From Dysidea avara (taxonomy: Eukaryota > Porifera > Demospongiae > Dictyoceratida > Dysideidae): a DNA stretch of 64,000 nucleotides. Location: contig NC_089278.1 of NCBI RefSeq assembly GCF_963678975.1, positions 14,303,959 through 14,367,958 on the forward strand, given 5' to 3'. The position numbers and the translations under genes were made by a program. Position 1 is the first letter of the stretch. Each line of letters begins with the position of its first letter. Below, one piece after another: positions 21,781-32,904 of this stretch. Under the pieces are notes generated by a model that did no database searches, had not been told where the DNA came from, and worked only from the letters and a program-made list of their open reading frames with translations.

Positions 21781-22176
21781 TACCGGCAATCGTTCATGAC
21801 ATTTCCAGTACGTACGTGGCTTGAAAGTTAAAAGGAAGTATACGTTTTATGACGAAAGTTAATTAAACACCCCGAGCTCTACCTTGGGATGTGAAAACAA
21901 GTTTACATATTGATTCTGGACCAGACCCTTTTTCGGAGTAGGCGCTTATAATCTCTAATCGATAAGCGCCGTGACGGAGAAAAAGCGGTCTGGCCCCGCG
22001 AGACTACTTTTGACGTACCTCACAAACTCATAGTGAAATCCACACCTCGCATACACTACCACGAGGAAATCTCGTGATCCAACACTTGGAACGACAGTAG
22101 GTCGGCAACCGAGACAACAGGCTGTACGTGTCGCATCTCGCCTTGCCATATGGCAGCACGACACCTGCGCAATTTA

Positions 22177-22389
22177 CTGCTGATTGCACGAATCTTTAAA
22201 AATTGCGTGACGCATGCGTGGTATGCGCACACAAGAATTAAAGTGTTTTGTTCACGGAACACGTTGCTTAGGTTGGGAATCTTAGTCCCCGACATCAGAA
22301 ACCTGTTCCGTGTAACAAAATGTTTTTAAATTTTGTGTGCGCACAAACGCATGCGTCACGAAATTTTTAAAGATTCGTGCAATCAGCAG
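22177..22389. mobile_element. TA-flanked MITE, 213 bp
   Basis: Inverted repeats of about 43 bp (CTGCTGATTGCACGAATC... and complement), TA at 22175-22176 and 22390-22391. Same family as 12490-12948 without the nested insert. The interior still has partly inverted GTTCCGTG words. Confidence 0.9.
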
Positions 22390-22391
22390 TA

Positions 22392-22562
22392 CAGAGGTTT
22401 TGAGGTTGCTTGATAACGATTTCTTCGCGCATGTGCAGTGAACAGCCAATGAAATTCGAGGGCATGTTTGAATTCTACGTAGTGTAAATTCCATTGGCTG
22501 GATCAGTTGCACATGCGCAATTCGATAGTACAAATACTAATCAAGCAACCTCAAAACCTCTG
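22392..22562. mobile_element. TA-flanked MITE, 171 bp
   Basis: The ends are CAGAGGTTTTGAGGTTGCTT and AAGCAACCTCAAAACCTCTG. TA at 22390-22391 is shared with the neighbouring MITE and repeated at 22563-22564, so one element landed exactly at the other's end. Confidence 0.9.
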
Positions 22563-22564
22563 TA

Positions 22565-23225
22565 TAAATTGTTGCGCATTTTATGAATTCACAAAATGCG
22601 TAGCCGCCGCAGCGCAAAACTGCGCAAATTCACAGATTGCGCCCAACAGCGGCATCACGTCGTTACCATGGCGATTACGAATTTTGTTCGGATGGAATTG
22701 GATAGAGCAATTCATAAGGAGTTGAATGATATCAAGTTTTAGGATATTTGATCATATCAGTATCTAGTGCTTGCAATTATTGAAAATACGAAATGATGTC
22801 ACAGTAAAATGTATGGAGTTTGTATTGGAGAAATCAAAAAAGTGATCCATCCATCTTGAGACCTTTCAAAAAATCAGAGTTTAATCAGCCCATTTCATGA
22901 TCTAAGGGTGGAAAACAAACAAAGGATACTGGTATTAAAATGTACAATATTACTGATAAAATGATTACTGGCTGTAAATTTGATTTTGCCATTCTGACTT
23001 TACAAATCCCAATAGCATGTTTTGATATACACACGTTTTAATCTTTACCCATATAAGCCATCATAAAAATATCGTAAATTAAAGTTTACGTAATCATTTT
23101 TCCCGTACATTTCTAATGGGAATCATTTCGTACAGATTATTCAATGGGAGAAAGTGGCACCGCTATTATTATGTGAATCATGGCCTTATCAGCACTTTTA
23201 CTGCCAGTTTCAGTAGCTCTATAAG
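22565..23225. other. gene-free stretch; repeat remnant at left
   Basis: 22565-22655 (GCGCATTTTATGAATTCAC...) is the inverted counterpart of 12410-12485. The remainder is AT-rich with no supported feature. Confidence 0.4.
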
Positions 23226-23233
23226 GTTACTAA

Positions 23234-23829
23234 TAGGGCTGAAACGGATAGCAACTTTTACTATCCGGATATCCTGAACAAAACCTATCCGGATATCCTA
23301 CGGATAGTGACATCATCACTTGCTATAGAAACATTTTATAGTTTATTTTAAACATCCTTGTTTTACTAGTACTAGAAGCAAACAAACATTAACATGATAG
23401 TAAAAGGTTTGTGGTAATGTTACAGTGTTACTTTGCACAGTCTGTAACAAGATTGGCAGCTGGAGAAAACATGAATACAAGATGTAGCAGTTGCTACAAG
23501 ACTTTTTCCAGGTACAACTAGTCGTAAAGAACTCTTTGTAAGGCAATAACTATTCTGTTACAACTTCTTCAGTAACATTCACAGCCTCGCTTCGTAATTT
23601 AGCGATGGGCGTAGTCGCGAGCAAACTAATTAACTTACCAGGTTGCTGTTAACTTCACATAATCTAGTTTAGCTAACTCTCCATGATGAAAATTGATTCA
23701 TCTGGTAATGAGAAAGTTGGACAGATAAATGGCTTTAAGTTATTACTATCCGCTTGGCTTCAAAGTACTATCCGGATAGTAAATTATTATCCGGATATCC
23801 GGATAATACGGATATCCGTTTCAGCCCTA
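23234..23829. mobile_element. hAT-type MITE, 596 bp
   Basis: The ends are TAGGGCTGAAACGGATA and TATCCGTTTCAGCCCTA. The 8-bp duplication GTTACTAA lies at 23226-23233 and 23830-23837. Subterminal CCGGATATCCGG palindromes sit at both ends, plausible transposase-binding sites. Confidence 0.9.
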
Positions 23830-24048
23830 GTTACTAATCTGGGATGCTGAATCCAAATATGATGGTGTTTTTTTTATGTTTGAGTATGATTTTGCCAATT
23901 TTTCCGACACAAACTGTACTGGAATCCAGAGGTACGCTCTTGTAACATGGATTTTATGTTGCAGTGTAACCTTCTGTTGACGATGAACATGTATTTTGAT
24001 AGTAATTTGCTGCAGGTTTTGAGTTTTATTATTATTATTATTATTGTT

Positions 24049-25112
24049 GATTAGCAAAGCCCACTAGGGGCAACACGCTAATGAGCATTACAATCACATA
24101 TTATATTACTTACAGCATTCTTAAATGTTTCAAGATTTATTGTGTCGATGTTAGGAATTTGAAGGGAGTTCCATTGAATAATTGTTCGAGGGAGGAAGGA
24201 GTATTTGTACACATCAACTCTTGTTTGTAATTAAGTTAGCTTGAGAGGATGTTGAGCACGGGTGGAGGACAGCGTTGAAACCGGGTCGGGTCATCCGGGT
24301 CAACCGGGTCACATTTTCTCCGGGTCATCCTGGTCTGACCAGGTTTACAAATTATCCGGGTCTGACCCGGATTGGATCACGTGAGATTCGAAAATGATCG
24401 TTTGGCGACGTGGAACCTATAAACGCTAGTCGCGTAGCTCTTTCATGAGCCATGCCCACTTATCGCGTTACAAACATACGCTCAGCCACGCCCATTTATT
24501 AGTAAGTGCAGTCTGTAGCATGAAACTGTGTCCGTTTCTGTCTGCAAGCTTACGTGGAGCCACGCCCACTAATCTATTACTGTATGAGTTGTATATAGTC
24601 TAGGTCTAGTCTTGCAGCAGGATATTAAGTACTTTTGTGAGCCACACCCATTTTAATATATTGGGAAATTGCAATACTAAGTATGTATGAAGCCACACCC
24701 AATTGCTGTCTGTAAACTCACAGTAGCTACGTGGAACCAAACCCACTGACTGATTTTAAATTCTAAACTTACCGGCTTAGTTATCACATAACTACTCGTT
24801 TACTCAACACGAATTGAACGCTCAAAACGTAGTCTCGCTCACTCGAGAATACCCGAAGCATAGCTCTTATCGCGCGCCTCAGCTTAATTTAATCCGGGTC
24901 AATCCGGGTCAAATCCGGGTCAGTGGGTCATCCGGGTCAGCAGTAGTGACCCGGTTTCAACGCTGGTGGAGGACACTGGAGTTGGTGACGGTAAGCAATG
25001 ATCAGGTATTGCTAGTAAGTTCCTGACAATATTGAATAGGAAGGTGAGTCTAGCAATTGTTCTTCTGTTTTGAAGTGTAGGCCATTCAAGACTGGTTAAC
25101 ATGTCTGTGATG
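24049..25112 (-). pseudogene. C-terminal segment of the same LINE, interrupted
   Basis: Beyond the second frameshift the reading continues as ITDMLTSLEWPTLQNRR and related words to about 24975, is cut by the hAT element, and resumes below 24262 with DVYKYSFLPRTIIQWNSL. That motif (F-x-R-x-I-x-x-W-N-S-L) is common at the end of such proteins. The coding part ends before the AAT repeat. Confidence 0.7.
24270..24965. mobile_element. hAT-type element with CCGGGTC repeats, 696 bp
   Basis: The ends are CAGCGTTGAAACCGGGTC and GACCCGGTTTCAACGCTG. The 8-bp duplication GTGGAGGA lies at 24262-24269 and 24966-24973. Both subterminal regions hold many copies of TCCGGGTCA, and the interior holds about five spaced copies of GCCACGCCCA-like words. 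No transposase. Confidence 0.95.
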
Positions 25113-26870
25113 CTACTGATCATGGTTTTGGTTAGATCTGTGCCAGGGTTTGTTCAAAACGAAACGAGCAGCGCGGTGTTGAATCATTTCTAGTTTACTA
25201 ATACTAGTGTGATGATAGGGGTCCCAGATGGTTGAGCAGTATTCTAATGATGGTAAGAGCAATTGTTTGTAGACGTGTTCTTTAATTTCTGATGGTGCAT
25301 TGTGGAGATTTCTTTTTAAGAATCCAAGGAGTCGATTTGCCTTGTTACAGATGTAATTGATGTGAGGATCCCATGATAATTTGTGGTGGAGATGGATTCC
25401 AAGGTAATTGTGTTCTAATACTGTAGCCAGTGGAATGTCGGACATTTTGTATGTGAAAGTACTCTTGTGGAGATGTTGAATTCCATCATCCAGTCAGTTG
25501 CCCATCTTGTCAGTGAGTTCAAATCATCTTGAAGTATTTTATGGTCTTGTGGTGTTTTAATGGTTTTGTAAATAAGGATATCATCTGCAAAAAGACGGAT
25601 CTCACTTTGGATGTTGGCAATGATGTCATTGATATAAATCAAGAATAGAACTGGTCCAAGAACAGACCCTTGGGGAACACCAGATGTTACATCACAAGTG
25701 GATGATTTAGAACCTTCTACTATAACTTGCTGTGTGCGACCATGAAGAAAGGATTCAAGCCAGTGTAATACATTCCCTCTTATTCCATAGTGCCTTAGTT
25801 TGTAGAGGAGTCTTGAGTGAGATACTTTATCAAAAGCTTTAGAAAAATCTAGTATTGCAGCATCAACTTGTAAATTTGTGTCTATTTGTTTGGCAATGTC
25901 GTTGATGGTGATAAATAATTGTGACTCACAAGAGTGCTTAGACCTAAATCCGAACTGTCTGTCAGAAAGAATATTTTGATCTTCCAGATGCTTCATTATT
26001 TGACTTACTATAATGTGTTCCATTGATTTGCATATTACTGATGTTAATGAGATGGGGCGATAGTTTTTTGGGTCTGATTTTTGGCCTTTCTTGAATATTG
26101 GACTGACATAGGCATGTTTCCATTGGGATGGTACAGTTCCAGTTTCTAGCGATTGTTTAAATATGTGAGTAAGCATAGGAGAAATTTCAGCTGCTGTTGT
26201 CTTTAGTACAAGTGGATGTATGGAGTCTGGACCAGGAGATTTTGATGGATCACAGTTGGTTAGAATGTTGTAAACTCCTTGTTCAGTGATTTCAAATGCT
26301 GGTAGAGATGGATGTAATGAAGGACCTTTGTCAGGAATGGTACTGCTGTCATCATCAGTTGTGAATACAGATTTGAAATGATCATTTAAAACAGTTGCCC
26401 TTTCAATTGGGTGTATTAAAGCATTGCCATTTTCGGGATGTATTAATGTACCAATGCCATTGTTATCTTGCTTACGGGTTTTCAGGTAGTGCCAAAGAGA
26501 TTTTCTGTTGTGTGATGATGATACAAGATTTGTCACATATGTTTTGTGCTGGTGTTTAAGTTTAAAGTTTACCTCTTTCTGCATCAATTTGTATTCAGAC
26601 CAATCAGTGTCACGATGATAGCGCCTGGCTCGATTATATAGTCTTTGCTTCTTTCGGATTAGCCGTTTCAAAGTGCTAGACATCCATGGTAAGTGAGTTC
26701 TAGTACTTGATGTTTTGGTGGGAGTGTGGTCTTCAATAATTTGTTGAAGATTCTGCATAAAAAAGGTCCAGTTTTCTTCCAAGCTTGGAGATGACATGCG
26801 ATTTAATTCAAAATAGGTATGAGAAAGGTTGCATAGTTTTTTGTCTGATTGTGTCCCAATCTGCCAATTT
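25113..26870 (-). pseudogene. non-LTR reverse transcriptase
   Basis: The main frame (26797-25418, 460 residues) contains the usual order of non-LTR RT blocks: WMSSTLKRLIRKKQRLY, CDPSKSPGPDSIHPLVLK, WKHAYVSPIFKKG, NYRPISLTSVICK, FGFRSKHSCESQL, ILDFSKAFDKVSH, GVPQGSVLGPVLFLIYIND and the catalytic LFADDILIY. A frameshift at about 25440 moves the thumb (LGIHLHHKLSWDPHI, LLLPSLEYCSTIWDP, MIQHRAARFVLN) to another frame (25445-25113). Upstream of 26797 a further shift separates ADWDTIRQK. The palm residues are intact but the gene is broken. The layout fits CR1/jockey-type LINEs; the exact clade is not settled here. Confidence 0.85.
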
Positions 26871-26930
26871 GTAAAGGTAGATTGTTCGGGAAGGTTTCTT
26901 CGAAATATGATAGGGAATTTGAATGGTTGC

Positions 26931-27345
26931 TAACTGCCCACATGGGTTTTTAGGAATAGAGCAATAATTTCATTATTCATTATTTCTCACGTGATAATCA
27001 TTGCTTACACTCTCGAACTCATTTTTGTGTATTGAAACATGGTGTGTGCAACAAACATGACGATTATCCCCGGCCTGCATGGGCTCGTTAGAGCCTTCAA
27101 TAAATGGATTTCTAAAGAGAGAACGCATAAACGAGTATATATAAATAGTGACGTAATCAAATAAGCTTGCAATTAGTGTTAAAATATGTAGCTAGCTACT
27201 GAGTACTGTTGTTTTTCCATGTTAAAAAATATGAAAAATGACCTCCCGCCCGCATGACTTTTTCAAATATCCCTGCCGATACACTGTGAATCAACTTGGC
27301 CTGGCCTTGCAGCTTAGATGGGATAGATTGTACTGTATGATTTAT
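26931..27345. other. gene-free stretch
   Basis: AT-rich with no supported exon or repeat boundary. Confidence 0.4.
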
Positions 27346-28569
27346 ATGTAATTGGGGCGAGCCTGAGCGAGCCCCATACAGGCAGTAGTCGCTTCAACCG
27401 TTGGTACGTCGCGTTTCCAAAAAATTTCGCGCGTACGTCGCGTTTCCAAAAATTTCCGTGCCATACACGGAAAGCCTCACACTGTGCGGCAGTCACGTTT
27501 CCGAAAGTTTTCGTAAAGAAACGGTGTCAGCCGAGGTGTCAGCACTTCTTAGCTGCCACGTGTGGCATGGCTAGCAATGTGGAAAGCGAAGAAGCAAGGG
27601 AAGAGAGGCTCAGAAGAAGAAGAGAGCGTAATAGACTTAGAAGAGAGAGGGAGACCGCGGAAGAAAGACACGCAAGGTTTGTGTTAGTATCCAAGCTGAC
27701 CCACTGAGGTGACACGTGGTACGCTCGTGTAGGTTGGCTAGACGCAGAGAACAAGACAGGAATAGACGTGCAACTAGAGCCAGTGATGGAAACATTCAAG
27801 CCATAACTACACCTGAGCAAGAACAGAGCCTGAACACAAGAAGGGAAAGAGAAAGAATAGTTGCCACGTGTGGCATGGCTAGCAATGTGGAAAGCGAAGA
27901 AGCTAGGGAAGAGAGGCGAAGAAGAAGAAGAGAGCATGATAGACTTAGAAGAGAGAGGGACACCGCGGAAGAAAGACACGCAAGGTTTGTGTTAGTATCC
28001 AAGCTGACCCACTGAGGTCACACGTGGTACGCTCTTGCAGGTTGGCTAGACGCAGAGAACAAGCCAGGAATAGACGTGCAACTAGAGCCAGTGATGGAAA
28101 CATTCAAGCCATAACTACACCTGAGCAAGAACAGAGCCTGAACACAAGAAGGGAAAGAGAAAGATTGAGAAGGCAGAACGAGACTCATGAAGAAAGATCA
28201 GCAAGGTACAACTAGCTAAATAATAACTGTTTTATTAGTGTAGCATTTTGGCCTGTGATTTAAATAAAATTAAAGTTTAGCAGCTCTCCCATACTATAAT
28301 CCAAGTATGTATGCAACGGCTTCAGTAAGTTACCACCTTCTTAAAGAAAATAATTGTATTGAGGCCTGATATTTATTAATCATTCTCAAAATTAGCTAGA
28401 ATTTCGTTTATAAAAAATACAAGTCAAGCTACAGACAATAATCACCTAGCATTCCAGCAGCACTGTTTATCACTTAGCGCTGTTTAGTGTATGTAGTTCT
28501 GTCCTTATTTGAAACATATGTTCAGTTAGCCAAGGCTCGCCCCATCACATGCTTTTAGCATCTGTCTAG
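27346..28569 (+). mobile_element. Helitron derivative H-B with terminal hairpin-CTAG
   Basis: The 5' side has a GC-rich block, ATTGGGGCGAGCC followed by GAGCGAGCCCCA (27351-27376). The 3' side has GGCTCGCCCCA, then a hairpin ATGC-tttta-GCAT, then TGTCTAG, ending before a T, as Helitrons do. The same two end types bracket the derivative at 50320-51676. It carries only the basic N-terminal exons of a Helitron protein, in duplicate. The exact 5' base is uncertain by a few nucleotides. Confidence 0.75.
27554..28169 (+). repeat. 308-bp tandem duplication with Helitron N-terminal exons
   Basis: Two direct copies (from 27554 and 27862) of a 308-bp unit. Each encodes MASNVESEEAREER followed by an Arg/Glu repeat (RRERETAEERHAR). 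A possible intron comes next (donor AAG|GTTTGTG, acceptor GTGTAG or TTGCAG before GTTGGC), then LARRREQDRNRRATRASDGN. The second copy continues to a frame ending near 28215. The style matches the basic N-terminal repeats of the Helitron at 5219 and of the one at 50788. Confidence 0.7.
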
Positions 28570-28575
28570 TAGTTA

Positions 28576-28667
28576 TACCATGGCTGCGAGGGATTTTGCT
28601 GATATATACACCCAAAGCCCGAGGGCTGCGGGTGTATATGTCAGCAAAATCCCAAGCAGCCATGGTA
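28576..28667. repeat. near-perfect long hairpin beside the Helitron end
   Basis: TACCATGGCTGC and a following 24-nt segment (GGATTTTGCTGATATATACA...) pair with their complements up to GCAGCCATGGTA. The stem is about 38 bp with one small asymmetric bulge and a single mismatch, around a loop of about 15 bp. It lies 7 bp downstream of the Helitron 3' end. A second small palindrome (CAAGTGATATATATCACTTG) follows. Confidence 0.8.
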
Positions 28668-28689
28668 CAAGTGATATATATCACTTGGG

Positions 28690-30194
28690 GCGTACTCACC
28701 TAATAGGTGAAAGAACTAACCAGAACTTATCCCATTTGTTTTATACAGTAGCATCTGAAGATCAATTGTGGTTTTAATAGCGTGGGCTAATAGCCATCAA
28801 AACGTTGCCCATACGTTAAAACGTCATTAATACGTTACTATGCTTCAACACGCAATGTTAGAAAACTTGCGATTGTGGGATGGAGTTTATATTGTTATCA
28901 TTTTTGTACTAAGTTAAGCCAACTAACTTCACTATTGGGACAGTAAGTAAGTTGTTATATTAAGTTAAGTACTTAGAACTGTAAGTTACTAACCTATTTC
29001 AACGTAGCAGTAGTAGCTTTGCTGTTCCATGGTCTGTTCAAAGGCTGATACGCGGTGGGTAGAAATACGCATCCACAATCGCCCAAACAGTTATTTTGTG
29101 CCTTCATTATCCTTTAGTAACAACCAACTACTCTATCTTAGCCTATGTACTAAGCTTAGCAACCTCTACAAAACCGAGTCCCACAATACAAAGCTCTATG
29201 TCGCTCAATATAACGAGTCAAAGCGCATCGATTCTTTGAACTGGCTGGGTATCAAAGTCATTGGCAAACCGCTTTCCCATGATATTGCCCGGGCAATATG
29301 CGAGTTAAACACCAAGCAGCGCCTTTGAACGCTCACGCTAAAGTGGTATATGTGATTATATTGATCAGCTCAGAACTTTTGTAGTTATTTCAAGTAATTT
29401 GATGCATATAATTATAGACATTGGATTTTTGATTGACTAATCAGAATTTATTTCATTCTTATAAGTTGAACTACTTCATGTACAAAGTGAATCAATTATG
29501 TAGAAGTTTTATAATTATTTTATGATGGAAATTGGATTATTGATAGAACTTTTAATCAACTATTTAGAGCTATTGCTATTATTCATGATCAACTTTTGTA
29601 CAGCCTTAGCGTGTTACCCTGATATATATACACACAAGTACAAAGGCCGTGTAGATCTGAGTACAAGTGAAATGAAGAATAAGGATTGGAGTTTGCAGTT
29701 ATCCCAGCAAAGTAGGAATGTTTTATGAATGGTATAAGGTTGCAGTTATCCCTGCAAACTGATGGTTTTGATATGCGTACTTGAATATATGTAAAATTCC
29801 AAACTGCTGAAATACCTTTTAATAGAAGGTGCTTGTGGCAAAATAAAAACCTTTAACTGCAAGGTTTTCACTGCTAAAATTTGTTAGTAATCTGGAATCT
29901 GCAGTCCGAGAGTCCAGTCTGCAAAATAATTTACATCCTATAAACGTGCCAAATTTCAAGATCGTGTGAAATTCCATCCATGAGTTTTTGAGGATCCAGC
30001 TCAACGCGTACATACTATATACAACTTAACATGACTGAAACTAAATATAGCTACAACACAGCTATATACAAAGTACAACATAGTATCCATTGAATTATGC
30101 AGTTAAGAAGTACTGATTTCAGATGCTGACAAGTGTTGACATCACAATATAACCTCAGTAAATATGTGTGATTGTAATAACTGTATGTAAGGCA
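28690..30194. other. gene-free stretch
   Basis: A 99-residue frame at 29029-29328 lacks recognisable motifs and splice context. No other feature is supported. Confidence 0.35.
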
Positions 30195-31750
30195 GGACAC
30201 TACACCTTCAATAGTGAGTGGTGCCACAATTGTCTGAAAGTAAGGCTTTCAAGCATCAAGTAGTGGTCAAGTTAGAGTAGTTTACTGCATTGATTTTTTT
30301 TAAACTAAGGTAATAACTAAATATGTATGTGGACGTGTGTGTGCACATCCACATGAATGACGTAGTGTTGTTGTGATGGTAAAACACAGGGGGCTCTACC
30401 GTCCAACATCTTGGGTCAGTGTATTGATTAGGGGCATAGCTAGCCAGAAGGTGATGGAGGGGCAGGCAAGCCCCCACAAAATACTCAAAATCATTCATGA
30501 TTGCAAAAAAAGGCTAATGACCCAATGGTGGACTAGCCAACATACGGTGTTGTATTATTACAGCTTACATAACTAGCTACGTAACTATTTCAGTACTGTT
30601 TGCTTATCACTTATCAATGGAGGTATATTCGTCGAGCATCACCGCACGTGCCACAACTGTACTCCAAAAAATTCATCCACAATCCGATAGAGCTACATAT
30701 ATTGTTATTTTTAGTGTAAATACAAGTAGCCACAGCCTGTGCTGCAGTCCTAGCACACTGCGGAGAGGATGACATGCAGTTCACTCACTTCAACCGATGA
30801 AATTCAAATGCCACGTATTGCACGGAATCCCAGTTCAACACCTGTCTTGCTAGCAGAACTTGTAACCTTGTGACTGATCTGCCTGACTGACAAAGAAAAA
30901 AAAGTAGACTGGCATGCCACTGTACTACCGTACGAAGATCCAGTGTGATCGACTCGAGAAAATAAATTTGCTGGGTACATTTAACACTTTATCACCTTGT
31001 AGGCAGTAGGTTTGTAGCATCATCTGGTCTCCTTTGTCACTTGTGAGTTGCGACTCCTGCGAGGTCACTTCGAGCGGGTCACTCTTTAGGTTCAAAAATA
31101 CTCTATCATGTGAGCAATCTAGGCTAAATATAGAAGTGTATCTCTAATATTTTCATTCGGTGGATTCATGAACGAGTTGAATGTTGTGTGCATATTCACT
31201 AGCAACCCCTGGCGATACCACGTAGTAGCACACATAATTTATAATCGTTTGTGTGTCAGTTTAATATTGGTAAGCTTGTGATGGAGGTTTTTTTAAAAAA
31301 ACGCTTAGTGATGGGGGGGGGGGGGGGGGCATTTCCAGCTACGCCTCTGGTATTGATCATGTGACATTAAACACTACACACATCAAGAACACATAACGGA
31401 AACTCTACTTTAGTTCTGTGTTATCACTAAACCATAGGTTAGGTTCACTTTAGTATAAGTTAGTGTCAGACCATTAGTATTTCTGAAGTCTCCACTTTAG
31501 TCTTGGGTTCTCCATTCTATAAAGAAGTCAATATTAATATTTCGGTATTCTAAATGTGTATATACCACTTTCATACCTCACTTCAAAGGGAAGAGAACGT
31601 GTATATGTAGTATAATAGCACTGCTATCAGTACTCAGGAATGCATTAATGAGAATAGGAGGTAGTATATACAAGTTATATCCCTCTTATTGGTGAGGTGT
31701 CCTGATTTCAGAAGTCTAAAAGTCTAAATGTGTGTAATTGGGACCATGTA
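30195..31750. repeat. segmental repeat R1, copy 1 (contains a hAT element)
   Basis: Matches 61214-61930 over several hundred bases, with shared words such as CACCTTCAATAGTGAGTGG, CACAGGGGGCTCTACC, ACATTAAACACTACACACAT and GGTGAGGTGTCCTGATTTCA. It is split here by the hAT element 30429-31349, which the other copy lacks. A GT-rich microsatellite sits at the same place in both. Confidence 0.85.
30429..31349. mobile_element. hAT-type element, 921 bp
   Basis: The ends are TAGGGGCATAGCTAGCC and CAGCTACGCCTCTG, imperfectly inverted. The 8-bp duplication GTATTGAT lies at 30421-30428 and 31350-31357. A poly-G run is near the right end. The empty site is present in R1 copy 2 (CATATTGATCATG at about 61426). 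Confidence 0.85.
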
Positions 31751-32439
31751 CGTCCATGCATCACGGAGGCAGTGTTCCTCTCAAAGATGTAGCACCATTC
31801 TCGTCTGATTGCTGCTCACTCTATCCAGCTTTCTTTTATACAGTCGGTCAATGATTTCCCATCCAAGCACACAATTGCACACTGAAACAGTTTTGACCCG
31901 GATGGTTTAGAAGAAAATAAAGCGTTGATCATATTCTTCAACTGCAAAAACAGAACAACATGAACATTGATAATGCATACAGCATCATTGTGATGTACCT
32001 GTGAGACGGGCATATAAGCCAAAAGATTTTGTGAGAAGGATTAAAAGGATTTATCATCCATGGCTTTACTCTGTATTTGTCATTGGTCTGGTCACTGAGC
32101 AGTGAATAGGCACCATGACGACCATGGCTAGTTTTAATTGTAGCTATGTTTGAAGAACCACCATCACACATCAGTAAACTGGTCTTCAGGCCACTGTTTC
32201 AAGAATACATGCCAACACAAACTTGCTTTCAACACTCGAAGAGGAAGTAAAGTAGGGGCCCAAAATATCAAATTCACTGGTCAGGTCCCTCCACAAAACT
32301 CAAAATATAAGATGCTTGCTTGCTGGACTCAGAAGGTTGTAAACGGGAATATACATCATTTAGTGATGCCACAACCTTAGTTGTCATGGCCAAGCCCATT
32401 AACTGGTGACTCCAGGAGTTCCACATGAGCTGGCAGGCA

Positions 32440-32900
32440 ACTTTGACTTCATCGAATATCGAACTCCGTCTCCCTGGGGCTCTTGGTTACCAAGCTTCTT
32501 TGTTGTTTCCTTAAATGCTACATAGCGAGACACTTGATCTGCTATGCACGCAGCACTGGCACCTGGTTCATGAATAAAAGCTCCTTTGTAGGATTCGGTA
32601 TGGCACTCTTAACTGCATCATACCTGGAGCTTTGTTTGACTGACAAGGCGGAGTAGATTTCACGAGCTTTGCCTGTCAAAACACTTTGCAACATAAGCAT
32701 CCAAACGTCTTTTGTCTACTCTAGGCTGGTAGCAATCTTTTTCAAAGTGAAGGAAAGATTTGTCCACCTCCTCCTGAAAATTGCCACAGATTTTCAGGTC
32801 ACACTAACTTTTCAAGTCATGGTATTTCAAGTCTTTAGGACATTCTCCATTTTACAAATTTGTCCAAACAAACTCCATCACCTCACCAATTAGTTTACTC
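32440..32900 (-). pseudogene. possible degenerate retroelement gag fragment
   Basis: Minus-strand reading gives FQEEVDKSFLHFEK and, in other frames, WMLMLQSVLTGKAREIYSA followed by QSSRYDAVKSAI. These words resemble the helical core of a retroelement Gag, but they are spread over at least two frames and contain stops. I rank this as a decayed copy. Confidence 0.4.
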
Positions 32901-32904
32901 TAAC

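Larger units (their letters stand above)
19961..22006. mobile_element. foldback Mutator-like (MULE-type) element, 2046 bp
   Basis: A 9-bp duplication, CTTTTGACG (19952-19960 and 22007-22015), flanks inverted ends TAGTCTCGC/GCGAGACTA. The arms are several hundred bases long (about 19961-20270 and 21540-22006) and match nearly throughout, including GCGCTTATCGATTAGAGATT and AGGTAGATCTGCGACCGCGG. A 9-bp duplication with very long terminal inverted repeats is the Mutator pattern. No transposase remains. The arms contain their own palindromes (TTATAAGCGC against GCGCTTAT). A LINE (20537-21400) and a MITE (21625-21780) are inserted within it. Confidence 0.85.
24022..26930 (-). mobile_element. decayed CR1/jockey-like LINE, cut by a hAT element
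   Basis: Reverse transcriptase and C-terminal regions run on the minus strand from about 26930 to 24050 and end in an (AAT)n tail at about 24026-24046. Several frameshifts and a 696-bp hAT insertion break it. The endonuclease part is reduced to a few residues (ADWDTIR) near 26870, so it is 5'-truncated. Confidence 0.8.

Noticed and set aside
29029..29328. 99-residue plus-strand frame
   Set aside because: It has no recognisable motif, no splice signals and no neighbouring exon; chance is sufficient.
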